64,000 bases of DNA from Chionis minor. Taxonomy: Eukaryota; Chordata; Aves; Charadriiformes; Chionididae. The stretch is from assembly GCA_013398295.1 (NCBI GenBank), contig VZSF01000969.1:249017-313016 (forward strand). The letters are read 5' to 3'. A program made the position numbers and the translations under genes. Numbering within the stretch: position 1 is the first letter of the stretch; each line of letters opens with the position of its first letter. Below, one piece after another: positions 1 to 12,475 of this stretch. The notes beneath the pieces were generated by a model. It ran no database searches. It was not told the origin of the DNA and saw only the letters and a program-made list of their open reading frames with translations.

Positions 1-2848
1 TGTCCATGTGCCTCCAGCTGGTGCCTTACTGATTCTTTCTCTGTCCTCTGCATTTAGGGCAATTGAGCTTGAAGCCCATCTCCTAAAATCCTAGAGAACA
101 GGAATCTGGGCACTCTCCTGCATGTCAAGAACCTTGGTGTGTGTTCTCAAGGGGAAGAGGAGGTCTCCTGTGAAAAATTAAGTGAAAAATTAACCCCACT
201 ATGTTTAGAGAACAAAGTTGCTTTGCTTTTGTGAGTGTGCCTAGGACGCGCTTGCCCCTGAAATCTCTCCTCTGTGTCTTCATTGGTTTTGTTAAACTAA
301 TCTTATTAAAAGCCTGAAATGAAAACTTCAGAGATCATGTCATGACTACTAACGTATCAGTTCAGAATTATTTTGATTAGTCAAAAGTATTCTCCTTCCT
401 CCAAATGTTGCTTCATATTTACCATAATTTTGAAATGTTTTCTTGGATCTGCTGGAAAATTAAAAAAGAAACCATCTCACTATTTTCACAGGTTTACCAG
501 TGCTTAGATGGTCTAATTTTATCTCTAAGCAAAAATAAGCAGGTTGAAATCCAGCATCTTATTTGTCTCAAATTGTGAAGGAAAAAATTACTGCTGAATG
601 CAGCAGTGGTTTTATGGACATCCACTAATGAGAAAAATAAATGTTAAAATGTAGCTTAATCCAATTCATTTTCTGGCTGTTCTCAAAGAAGACTACCATT
701 CCAATTTCAGGGAAGAAGAAAAGCCTTGTTATCATAGGAAATTAAAGGCCATTGATATATGGGCTGTTATTTTCTTGGCTTAGACATTTATGTATGTTTA
801 GTTCATTTGACTATACTACCTCAGTGCTTGTTAAAAATACTTGAAGATAAATTAGAGAAGAAATTAGCTAGAGTTTTATAGGAAACTAAATGATGATTGC
901 TGCTATTTGCCAAAACTAACTGGGGAGGCAAAGGTATAAGACAAAAGAACTAAATCAAATGCATCTTGAATTGGGTTCTTACTGGCCCAACTAGGTGTCT
1001 TGTGATAATTAAGGTAACAAGTGGGCAGAAAAGGACAGTTGGGTGTCACTGTTTCATCAGTGGTCAGCATAGTTCAATTTATCATGAATGCTAATTTATT
1101 TCTCGTATATCTCGTTCTGATCTGTAATCACTCTAGGGAAAATACAGGTGTAAAAGATTCAGAAGAACTTGAGAGTGCAGCTTGTGGATGTGCTTCGTAG
1201 GGGGCTCTGGTATTTTAAACTTTATTTGAGATCATTCAGTGAAAGTAAGAAGTATCACTGTGAATGGTGTAACGCATAGAAAGCTACTACAGTTCTCTGC
1301 TTTAAAGCTGGTTCTTGCTCTTACCTGTGTAATTCATGAACAAAAAGAGAGACTCAAAAAACTCAGAGGACCCCTCCAGGTCATAAGAAATAATAATGCT
1401 GACCACTGTGTGACTTCTAAAGAGTGATCAGACACTAAGACATGGCAGCTAATCGACAGAACAGCATGTATGCTTACATTTGATATTTTAAACCATTCAC
1501 TGAGGAACTGTGTCAAAGAGCATAATTAAAAAACCAAAATGAACCAGCAGCCTATTTATAGCTGTTTTACTGAAGAGCGTAAGTTGTAGCTTGGCTCTCT
1601 GGAGCATCAGTGAAATAAGACTCTACGAGTCTTACTGTGTCACATAATGCCTCTGGATGCAGCTAGACACCTTTGCTGCCTGCTAATCATGCTTTCAGAT
1701 AAACTGTTATTCAACCTGTGCTATGAGAAGCTAGGGGGGGAAGTCTCAGAAAAAATAGCTTTTTCTCTGATTCATGACAAACTGGTGGGAGAGCAATCAA
1801 AGGATGGCAGAGACATAGACTTTAAACAATGGCTGTGATTTGCAGGGGAGTAAATAAGCATAAGGAACCATTCCCTCCTGCACCAGATTGTGTTTTTGAA
1901 AGCAGTATCTGGGCCTACAGTATCTGACATTTCACTAACTGTCTTTCCTGTGTGTGCTGGCAGGAAGGAGAGAGATCTTGGCTTTGCTGTATGTTTCTGT
2001 TTCCCACAGACTGGGAAATGTAGGTAAACTGAAGAGCATATGTTGTTACCTGGCTTAGTTTGTTCCCTTCTGAGGACATTTCCTAGAGAAATTACTATTC
2101 TATGAATCAAAGTATGTGTAGATGAGTCAAAGTACTTGTAGACTTGCTGCAGTAGCACCACACTGCTGCTTGCCTTCCTTAACTGGAAGGTCTCTGCAGA
2201 GTAGTCTTTTTATGAATATCTAGTAGAGCACTCAAATGAAAATAATAACACACTCAGGGTTCACATAGAAAGCACATTTTAAAATTAAACTCTTGAATCT
2301 TTTATGTGGAAATGCATGCAGTCCTGATAAATCATGGGACAGTTCTCTGGGAATAAATTCTTCTGAATTATTAGGCATGCACACGCTATGCTGAAAGTGT
2401 CATTATAATGCATATAATTTCAGCAAAATTATAGATAATCATAGTGAAGGGCTGGCGTTTTTTGGTTCTCTTTGTTCAATTGGAATAATTGCCAGAGGTT
2501 TCAGTTGTCACATTGTGTCTGGGGTGTTTCATATTACTCATGTCAGGGTCCATGAGGTGAAAGTGAAATTCCTTTAGAAAACTGGTGACAACACTTGCTG
2601 AGATAAAAGAAAGAGGTAGCAGTATCGGCACTGGAGGGATCAGATTGGCTGTCAAAATAGTACTACAGAGAAAGACAAAAAGACACTTAAATAAAATTGA
2701 CTTGTTTTGAAGGTCAGACTCAAAAAAAAGAAAGAGAGTTGTAGGATTTTGCTGTTCTAAAAAAAAATTGGGAATGTTAAATCATAGTGTATGAAGTCTG
2801 ATTTTTTAAGTAGCTGCCTAGGTCTGGTATAATCATGGAGGTTTGTGA
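1..2848. other. Intergenic DNA, nothing recognised
   Basis: AT-rich sequence without recognisable repeats, RNA genes or protein families. Open frames at 1239-1838 and 1772-2161 have no recognisable content. Confidence 0.7.
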
Positions 2849-3385
2849 ATCATAAAATCACAGAATGGTTTGAATTGGAAGAACATTAAAGATCATCTTG
2901 TTCCAACCCCCTTGTCATGGGGCAAGGATGCCTTCCACTAGACCAGGTTGCTCAAAGCCCCATCCAGCCTGTCCTTGAACACTGGCAAGGATGGGGCCTC
3001 CACAACTCCTCTGGGCAACCTGTGCCAGTGTCTCATCAGCCTCACAGTAAAGAATTTCTTCCTAATTTCTAATCTAATTATCTAATAATCCTTCTTATGT
3101 TGGGGGCTCCAGAGCTGGATGCAGTAATTACGAGAGCAGAGGGGCAGAATCACCGCCCTTGACCTGCTGGCCACGCTGCTTTTGATGCAGCCCAGGATGT
3201 GATTGGCCTTCTGGGCTGCAAGTACACATTGACGGCTCATGTTGAGCTTCTTCTCAACCAACACCCCTAAATCCTTCTTCTCAGGGCTGCTCTCAATCCA
3301 TTCTCCACTCAGCCTGTGTCTGTGCGTGGGATTGCCCTGACTCACAAGCAGGACCTTGTACTTGGAATGTACATGAACCTTATTA
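2849..3385 (-). mobile_element. CR1 LINE fragment, 5'-truncated
   Basis: On the minus strand this reads as the 3' end of a CR1 element. The translated stretch 3345-3082 matches the C-terminal region of the CR1 ORF2 protein ([38 protein letters not shown]). The 3' untranslated end (AAAGATCATC, GGAAGGAC-like words) runs to about 2849, where AATCATAAAATCACAGAATGG marks the terminal 8-bp repeat. The reverse-transcriptase core is missing and the frame is broken after [11 protein letters not shown]. It is an inactive genomic fossil, more divergent than the 18-kb copy. Confidence 0.92.
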
Positions 3386-4448
3386 GAAAATCTTACTGTT
3401 TCTTACTGATTTCAAGATGCGAGACTACATGTGAAAACTGGTAGTTTGAAGGGATTACTAAGCAGGGCCTTAGTTTTGCAAAACTCTTGCATACATATGC
3501 AAGTTTGTGTATACATATTCAGCCTGACATCCTTCATGCCAAGGTGACTACTCAGGATAATGGTGTTGACCTCAGAGGGGGGCCCAGGAGAAGAGCATGC
3601 TGGAGTTGTGGCCATTGGTCCAGGTGCATTTCGTACAGCATACACACAATTTTAGAGTATTAAGCAGAATAATGTATAATTAGGAAATTTTATTTGACTA
3701 ATCAATGTTCCTAATCTATTTTAAGTTAATTAAGCTAGTGTAATATTTTCTGTCAAAGCTGGCAATATGATTTCCAGCTTCATATTATGCTGAAGAAAAT
3801 GGGATTACTTTATGCAAATAGACATATAGACATTTTCAGAGCATGTGTTAATGTAATTTTCCCTAAAAATTAGTAGCAGCTTTCAGAGAGCCCCAAATAA
3901 ATCCCAAAATAAGAGAATCCAGACAGGTAACATGATAGTAATTTATTTGTTATCTCTCTTGTAACAATCCTTCTCTTCAAGAGGTGCTAGATTTAACACC
4001 TGAAAAAGATAAAATTATAAAAAAGTAGCAGTTTTCAGAATTATGGAGCCAGTGACATTTAGTATAAACTCAGAACATAAAAATCTGAGAAAAATAGGTG
4101 CATTTATTTCTTGTCTAAAGTAACTGCAGCTACTTTCCTCTCAGCTTTACTGGCCTAATGATCCATAAATTTTGCTGCTTCTCCTGGTACAGTAAAAATA
4201 TGAGTATTGCCTTAAAAACTAATTGGAAGCCTTGCTGGGTAAAGCCTGATATAATCCTATTTTAAATCTCCCAGCCACAGGTAAGACTGTGGAGGATTTA
4301 GAGAAAGAAGAATTATAATAGAATTTTTTTCCTTTAAAGTACACTATTCAATACCTGTATCGCTCTGTCTCTTTTCAGTTAAATGTTCAAGCCAGTGGCA
4401 CTTGAGAAGAGTGCTTTATGAATCAGGACATTGGTTTCTTGGTAAACC
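3386..4448. other. Intergenic DNA, nothing recognised
   Basis: No coding, RNA or repeat signal seen between two CR1 fragments. Confidence 0.7.
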
Positions 4449-4690
4449 AGACTCAAATATAGGAAGTTCCATCTTAATATGAGGAGGAACTTCTTTCCTT
4501 TGAGGGTGGCAGAGCACTGGCACAGGCTGCCCAGAGAGGTGGTGGAGTCTCTGACTCTGGAGACATTCAAAACCCCCCCTGGACTCCATCCTGTGCAACC
4601 TGCTGTAGGTGGACCTGCTCTGGCAGGGGGGTTGGACCAGATGATCTCCAGAGGTCCCTTCCAACCCTTAACATTCTGTGATTCTGTGAT
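4449..4690 (+). mobile_element. CR1 LINE 3' end fragment
   Basis: About 240 bases of the extreme 3' part of a CR1. It holds the end of ORF2 ([24 protein letters not shown], short frame from 4479), the 3' UTR words GGTTGGACCAGATGATCTCC and GGTCCCTTCCAACCC, and about two copies of ATTCTGTG at the end. Strongly 5'-truncated, as most CR1 insertions are. Confidence 0.92.
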
Positions 4691-5444
4691 ACAAGAGAAA
4701 CTAATGAAAGACTTCAGTAACTTCACTTATTAACTTCAATAACTCACGTTATTGTGTAACAATTATTTACTTCAATAACTTACATTATTAGAAAGCTTAG
4801 CAGGATTTCTCCAAAAGATTAGAGTCACAGCAGAGAAATTAGAAATATGTTTCAAAGCACAAACCAGCAATTGGCAGGTGAGACTCCAGATGGACTGTTT
4901 CATGATTTTATTCCAGAGCAGCCTACCCTGAAGCATCTTGTGTCTGCCTTGAAACATTGAAAGATCACTTAAGGGTGCCTCTGTTCTTAAAAATAGATGT
5001 CTGCCTTTGAGGAAGAAGTGTGTCAGTTTGTCGCAAGATTTATTTCGGTTAGACCAAAGAAATTATTTCACAGCAGGAAATACACATAGTTTAGTTTCTC
5101 TACTAAAACACATTGAAAATGAGAAACAGATGCTGTGAGGTGTGATTCCCCCCAAAATAGACAGAAAAATCTCTTCTGCTGTGCTAGATTTCGGAGATCC
5201 CTAGCACACACTCCTACAGTAGGACCCCAGCTCATTAGTTTTCCTCTCTCTGCAAGCACAGCTGGATCACGTTTCAGCTTCAAAAAGCAGGCTCTACACA
5301 TTTGGTGCTCTCTTTCTCTATGAAGTCAGACTTACACTGGAGAATTTCAACTGCATTTCTTCCTACACACCTCCTTCTTCTGTGTTCTTCACAGCTGGAA
5401 GAGGATTCTGCTTCACAAATAATTAAAGAGGAGAAATTATTTTA

Positions 5445-5530
5445 GACCATAGATTTTAAATACATAGGTAACTGTGAAGTCAGCTAGTCTAACTTCTCAT
5501 CTGCCCAAGCCAGGCAATTTTATCCTTATT
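5445..5530 (-). mobile_element. Possible ancient CR1-type 3' tail
   Basis: The words ACTGTGAAGTCAGCTAGTCT, AACTTCTCATCTG and CCAAGCCAGG resemble the minus-strand 3' end of old CR1-like elements (typically ATCATCTAGTCTGACCTCCTG with CACAGGCCA). The match is short and diverged, so this is tentative. Confidence 0.3.
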
Positions 5531-7624
5531 TCATATAGGTATTCCTGGGGGCTGGACTTCAGACTGAAAAATGAAACAAGAGGACCCAGAGTCAGAGATT
5601 TCTTCTACTTTGTGCTCTCCTTCAGTTCGTTAAAACAAGGAAAACAATCCTAGCCAAGAAATGAGCAATGTTTGTTGTATCAAGGATGATATGAGACACT
5701 GATAGGATCTTCAAGAGACTCAGCTGAGGCAGAAGCCACCTTGAGGGTGGGAAGGAAACACAGGAGCAGCAAGAGGACACTCACTCAGTGGGGAAGCCTG
5801 TGACTACTACCATGTAGGTTTTGTGCCTGATTTAATATGTAGGTCCTGATGTATTTTTTCATTAGAGACATAATATTCCCACCAAAGGTGCCCACTTCCA
5901 ATATTACTTACAACTACCTCATGCTTTAGAGTCTGTTGGGTGAAACAATGTGGTGTTCTGCAATATAATGGAAAATACCAGGTGCTAGGAAACATTAATT
6001 TACATAGCCAGCTACGCAGGAAAGCATTGGCTAGTATTAATTGTAGAATAAGTTATCCAGCTATGATATTTCTGCTCGGTTTATGCAGTTTTATACACGT
6101 GGAAGACTGGAATTAAGTTTATCTTCAGACTGAAAAATCATCTTACTTTTTAAGTATTCATGTGGAACAAAACAACTTTACTTCCCAAAAGATCTTATTG
6201 GGTTCTGTAGCAATAGCTTTTTATTCTTGCAGAGCTGAGTTACAGATGTATCTGTAGCCTACAAGAGTAAATTCAGTCAGCCTGTCAAATGATAGTGTTG
6301 ACCAGACAGAGAAACATATAAATAACCCAAATATCCCCTCTATAAAAGGGTACCCTGCAGTATAATTAGGTCAGTAACAGCAACACGTTGATTAGACTTA
6401 GAAAAAAAGGAAGAATAGGCTTTTTTAATCATTTGTTGTAAAGTTCCTGGATTCATATGTACAGATTTCAGGGAAATGGAAGCATTTCTCTAAGACAGAG
6501 AACCTTTGTAATTTTGATGTGTATCCCTACCTTTAAATTAAATTTTAGGCAAGTGATCATGAATCAAATGACTGTTTTTACAACACCAAGCATTACAGTT
6601 GAATTGTATTCCTATTTTTCTCTTCCTTCTTTTATACTATATTTACTTTAGAAAAAAATAGATATAAGGTTGTCCAGCATCGAATGATATCATGGTAGCA
6701 AAAGAACTTTGGAATACGGCCAGCGTTGTCTTTTGAATGTACCTTTCTGGGAATGGGCATCTTGTCATGTAGCAGTAAAACAACTACTACCTGTGCTGCA
6801 TTCTCTGCTTTCTCAAGTGGGTAATAAGGAGTGGAATTTAGGTTCTACAAATATATGTGTAGATAGTAATTTGCTGCTGGTGGAGGACAAAAACATATGG
6901 TTAACCTTGCCAAGGTTAGAACAATTCCTTCCCCTCACTGTCTCTGGGACTCATAGTCTATCCCCAAATGATCACAAGTCAAAGAAAAACCACCCCTTCA
7001 TTTCAGATGGATTTAAACTTTTTTCATTTTTTCTTTTTTCAAAGTGTATCTTGTGTGATGTGTCACCTCACTCAAATCCCTCAAAGACAAAGTAAACCAT
7101 CAATGTTATAGAAGAGCTTTCTCTTCAATCACTGTCTTTTTCTTCCTGTGAGATCTGTGGGGGTAGTGTAAAGCAATAGGAGAACCAATATATCTAAGGG
7201 TCTGGCTCAAAGCCGAGACTAAAAATGAATTCAGCAAAAATCTCTCTACGTTGCATCTGAAGCAATGCCATATATAAAAATACATTCCTAGATAAAATGT
7301 CTCCCTAGTTGTTTAAAATATGTGGCAGTCCAAGCAGCATGCCAAGCAAGATTTGGAAGCATCTTTCAGCTCTGCACTGGACTGCACAGAGCATTTCCAG
7401 CACTGACTGGCACTTTCCTAACTGGCATGAGATCTGCATACACATTTTTCAGACTGAAGACTGCATTGTAGAACAAGTAGAGTGCAAACTGCCCAAGGTA
7501 GCACCAACTATTCTTCTGTTTCAGCAACTGTGTCAATTCTGCAACGTCTCTGCCAAGCCAGGGCTTGGCTCTTGTTTCACAGGAAAGATGAAGCCTCTAG
7601 AATTCCCCGTGTATATACTGAGAC

Positions 7625-7650
7625 AAAAAAAAAAAAAAAAAAAAAAAAAA
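7625..7650. repeat. Poly(A) run, 26 bases
   Basis: A pure A26 followed by GAAAG. No recognisable retroposed sequence precedes it, so it is listed only as a simple repeat. Confidence 0.95.
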
Positions 7651-8502
7651 GAAAGATGCACTTCCAAAATTTGTTAAAGACTGGTAATTTACTCTTTTCC
7701 ACCCTCACCATCCCCACTTCCATTATCCTCTTATTTTTTGTCTTGTTCAAGTCATAAATTGCAGTAAGGCTAAATAATTTTCATTCTGTGCTGTATCCCT
7801 CACACAGAGAAATTTGGGGTTGAAAGGTCTTCAGGGAAGGTTGTTTTTATGATGTATAGTTAACCTACCTCAGAGAAAATTAGGTACCAAATAATTCAAA
7901 ATAAGTAAATTAGTATCTGTACTTCAGTCTCGCTATAAATACCAGATGAGAATGCATTCCTGTTGATCCAAAGATTTTAATAAGAACGCTTCATTGTTTT
8001 TTAAAGAAGCAAAATGTAGTACAAGTGAAAAGTAGATTTAGATGAAAGTGAGTGTCTTCTGAAGCTCAAGAGTTGTGATATTAATAATTAAGTAGCAATT
8101 GTTCAAAAAGACAGTTAACTTTAAAATATGATTAAATACCTATCTTTTAAAAAATAATTACTTTTTAATTTTTTTCTTCCTCATTAGGAAAGTTTTCAAA
8201 ATCTTAATTAATAGGGGAGACTATTAACTACATTGAAAGGATCTGATTTCTTTATATTTTGGTATGGTGTGGTTTTGCTACAGAAAGATGCTCTCTGTAT
8301 TCTGTTCAGAGTTTAAAATGCATCACTATCTGCAGCTTCTTAAAGCAACATGAAATTATTCCTAGACCTGGTTCTCAAGAGCATGTGGTATTGTCAGAAA
8401 CCGGTAGCTGGTTGCTGTGCTGGTTTTAGGTACTGGACATCACTTACTGTCTGCTTATTACCCAGTGTCACTATAAAATTTTTGCAAGGTCTAACAATTT
8501 AA

Positions 8503-8556
8503 AATCATAGAATCACAGAACAGTTTGGGTTGGAAGGGACCCTTAAAGGCCCTGCT
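8503..8556 (-). mobile_element. CR1 3' terminal scrap
   Basis: About 50 bases: AATCATAGAATCACAGAACAG, then GTTTGGGTTGGAAGGGACCC and TTAAAGGCCC. On the minus strand this is the last part of a CR1 3' UTR with its terminal repeat. No coding part remains. Confidence 0.85.
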
Positions 8557-11500
8557 AAAATGTTTGTTTACATATTTCTTATAAGCTTGCTTTAAGTACT
8601 GAAAGGCTTATTTATCCTCATTTCTAATGTGTTTACCAACTTCTCCACCCCCAGATTTCATATAGATCCCTAAGAATAGTGGTTTGTATCAAGGACTATT
8701 CACAGATCTCATCACACCTGTACAGGTAGTTTGCCCACTCACAGCAATGATAACTCTACCTAGGCAAAAGGAGATGTTGAAGCCCAAGCAGATTTTCTGC
8801 AATATCCAGCACTGGCTATTTGTAGGAAACAGGTGCTAAATAAACAGGTTGCTGATCTGCCTCAGCATCATTACTTGTATTTGCAGATCCAGCTTTGCAG
8901 CAGTCAAAGAGGATTCAACATTATCTTTGTTTTGAACGCTTTGCTCCACCTGCCTACAGGACACCAGCTGAAATAACACTCTTGGAAATATTCACTTAAA
9001 ATGGACTGATCAATAATGGAAGAAAAAGTTCACTTCCTCTAGGATAAAAACAGAACAGCATCACATGTTTACTTCATACAGCTAAATTCTAGGAGTATTT
9101 TTATGCCTTTTCAAGGCTCGTCAAAATGCTGGTAGTGGAGACAATGCTCAGGTATAAATACAGAATGAGTCAGTTCTACAGTCTTTTGATTTGTGGGCTT
9201 GAAGCTCAATTTCTACAACTTATGTGCTCTGTGAAGGAGTAACACAGCAGTAGAAAAGAAACCCTGGAGTTTCTGTCTGACTGGAAACTCAAGATCAATT
9301 GGTTCACTTGGCCACCTGACTGAGAAGCCCCTTTATTTATTTATTTGTGTTCATCTCAGAAGCACCTGTCATATGGCCTCTGGGGAACGCCTGAGTCAGA
9401 AAACCTGTTCTGGTTCTTATGACAATGGAAGCAAGGCCACTGAACTTTAAGGACCTGTACTAATGTACGGGGTTTATGCAGGTGCAAGTAGTTGATCTGC
9501 ATGTCTGAAGACTGGTTCACAATTGAACTATACAACTCACTAAAAAGCAGTCCTGGAACATTTTATGTACTGTGGCTACCGTGCTGGTTTTGGGTAACAT
9601 CAACTGAATACTGCATACTCGTTGGCCAAAATATCACTGTGAAGCTTCATTAAACTCCCAAAGTCAACAATCTCAAACTGAAGAAGAATGGAGCTGCAGA
9701 TGTCTCTCCCCTGAGATAACTGTCTCCACTTCCCAGATGTTCTCATGCACAGATTGGTAAAGAAATAATCCAACTTTGCACCACCTGCCAAGGCAGCCCT
9801 TAAGAAATAAAGAGCATTCTGTATTTTCAAACTGTAGCCAGTACAGTTGTAAAGTTGCAGAAATTTGATTGGGATCCAAAAAGAGAACAAAACAACAAAC
9901 CATCCCTTCCTACTTTTTGTCATAACTGATGTAGTCTAATTTAGCTTGCTTTCTCCTGAGATCACACAAACCCACTGAAAGTCATTTACACTTCTTGGTC
10001 TAACAGAAGTTTCCCCATTTCACAAAAGCTGGAAATTTCAAACTTTAAAAATATCTGTACTGGCACAGTTTTCCTTCCTTTTACTGTGGTGTGAATTATG
10101 TCTAACATTTATGTTTGATTTTTTTTCTTTTTTCCTTGATTTTTCTTTTAAAGGGGTTGGGAAAGGGCATTTTGTGGCTTTTACATGCTTTTTTGGGTCT
10201 GAAGAACTAAACCACATATTCACACACATAGAGAAAAAGACAGGAAAAAACCATCCTAGATATCATTTGTATAATTTCAATTTACCACTAAGTGCTACAA
10301 AGAAAGAAAGAACAGCAGTAAAGTAACACAGAAGTGCAAAAATTAATCCGCTTCATCAAAATACATTTTGCAGTGAAAGTGACTGCAAGATTTTCCACAC
10401 CATATTGATTCTGGTGGTGTTACTCTCTAATCAGCACAGTCAGCAGAGGGAGAAGACAGACTGTCAGGCCCTCTGCTTGCTTTCCCAAACTTCTGTATCA
10501 GCCCAAATTTACCTGCAGACAACCTTTTTTGGGCAGCGTATCACCTGAATGCAACACAAAAAGCAGATTGGCAGAGGTGTTGTTTGGGAATGGGAACCAC
10601 AGGGAACCCATGTCAGCCAGACCAAGGAAATGAAGCCACCCACCCTTTCTGGAAAAGAAGCTCACCTCCTTTTGTTTTTCCTTCTAGGACTGTTTTATTA
10701 GAATGTGAAACACTTTGCTATCATGTAGTAACTTCAAAAAGAGAAAAGTTAGGTCTCCTGGATGAAAGGATGAAAGAACTTAAAAAAAGACGTGTTGTCA
10801 GGTAGTCTGCCTTGTGGATCCTTGGAAGGAGAGAGAGAGAGATAAGGAGAAGTTACAGAGACCTACCTGCATATACCAGCGCAGACCGTTCCACATTGCT
10901 GTGACCCTCGCAAACACACGGAGCTGCATTTACTGAAGATTTCTGTGGGAAATCTACTTATGCCAGGGTAAGTGAGACGGAGGATATGCTCCAGAAGAAA
11001 GGTCTGACATGCTGTCCCACACTGCAGGGGTGAGTATGTTGGTCATAAGATTAATATCAGCCTACAGGTGTCACCATTAAATTCTCAAGTATCTTGAATA
11101 GGAAAATAAGTGGAACTTCTCCATGGCAAAGCCAAAGGCAGATGTGTTTATTTTGACTGATTATCGGGTGTGTATTTTTAAACTGAATTTAATCTCAGTG
11201 TTACAAATGGTGGACAAAACAATTAAGAAGTGTCAGCTTTAGAAGAGGTAATTGTATGAAGGAATTCAGACTGCCCGTACAGGATGTGAGCACGCAGTAA
11301 TCCCACCTTTTCAACCACCTAGCTTGTTACACACATTATTTCACAAATTATGCTTCAAAATGACGTTTCAAAAGATGTTAACATGGTTCTAATAAGAACA
11401 TCCTAATAAAATTTCCTGTTGCAGAAGGCAGTATAACACCACACTGTTAGTACTTTGTGTGGGTTCACAAGTTCTGCAAAAAATATACAAACAAATGGAA

Positions 11501-12387
11501 ATGCCATTTCAGTGACTTCAGAGAATGCTAGAATATTTCTAGGTTTAATTCAGATATATACACTGAAAGAGAAGATAACAGTGCAGAAAGCAGCACTGCA
11601 GTGTACTATTTTGCCTGGAACCATAGCTTTGGCTTTATGCAACGTGCTTCTCGAGATACTAATTTCACCCTTCTTTGTGGAATTAGTACTTAAAAGGCCC
11701 TGGAAAGAACAGTTATTTATTTACTCCAATAACAAGAAGAAATGCATAACAAGGGAAGAGGGGAAAACCCTTTTACATTGTCCTAGCTTCCTTGTGTTGT
11801 TATTACAAGCTGAAGAGACAACGTTGTCTTCAGTTCAACCAAATCGCCTGTGTGTGTATGGTGCAGGTCAGGGAATCAAAATTGACATTTCCAAAGTTTG
11901 TAGTCTATGTTCAGGTTCAGATATAAAATAACTACACATTCACAGCTCCAGTGTCTCTTCAGCCTGTCTTCTAGACATGCAGAGCATGGTGGTAATGCTG
12001 GCACTACGCTTCATACACCCAAGATGTATGACTGAGGTACACAGTAGGGGGATCACAAGTAACTGTAAATCCCACAGCCCCTCTGAAACAGGCACATCAG
12101 GTAATGCTTGTCCCAAACTAGACGTGGTGTGGTGCTTCTTGAGACTCACAGGTTCTCACAGAGCAGCCACAAGTTCTAAGATCGCCAGAAACCACCAAGA
12201 ACCTGGATCAGAGCAAGGCAGATACATTAGCCATGACTAGGGTGACTGCAGATGCACATGTGCTTTCTGAAGGCTATGTTTGAACATGCTTGTCTGGGAA
12301 CAGAGACAGGAAGAAATCTGGGACTCTTCAGTACCCCAGTGCTGCCAAAATGTACATACTCAAGTAACACTATATGTTTTTTTTGGA

Positions 12388-12475
12388 GGGATCTGTCTCT
12401 CTCAATCTCTCTGTGTGTCTCTCATATCTATCTCTAATCTATATGTATAATCCATCTCAAAAAAAAAAAAATAAT
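12388..12475. repeat. TC-rich simple repeat followed by A run
   Basis: Degenerate TCTC, TGTG and TCTA units pass into a run of A at 12460-12471. Low complexity only. Confidence 0.8.

Larger units (their letters stand above)
4691..8502. other. Intergenic DNA with a poly(A) run only
   Basis: Apart from the tentative old CR1 tail at 5445 and the A26 run at 7625, nothing is recognised. Frames such as 6709-7095 and 7309-7677 match no known family, and the latter translates the poly(A) run as lysines. Confidence 0.65.

Noticed and set aside
11455..11931. Longest open frame in the window, 158 codons on the plus strand
   Set aside because: No recognisable domain, no sensible splice or promoter context, and composition like chance translation of AT-rich DNA.
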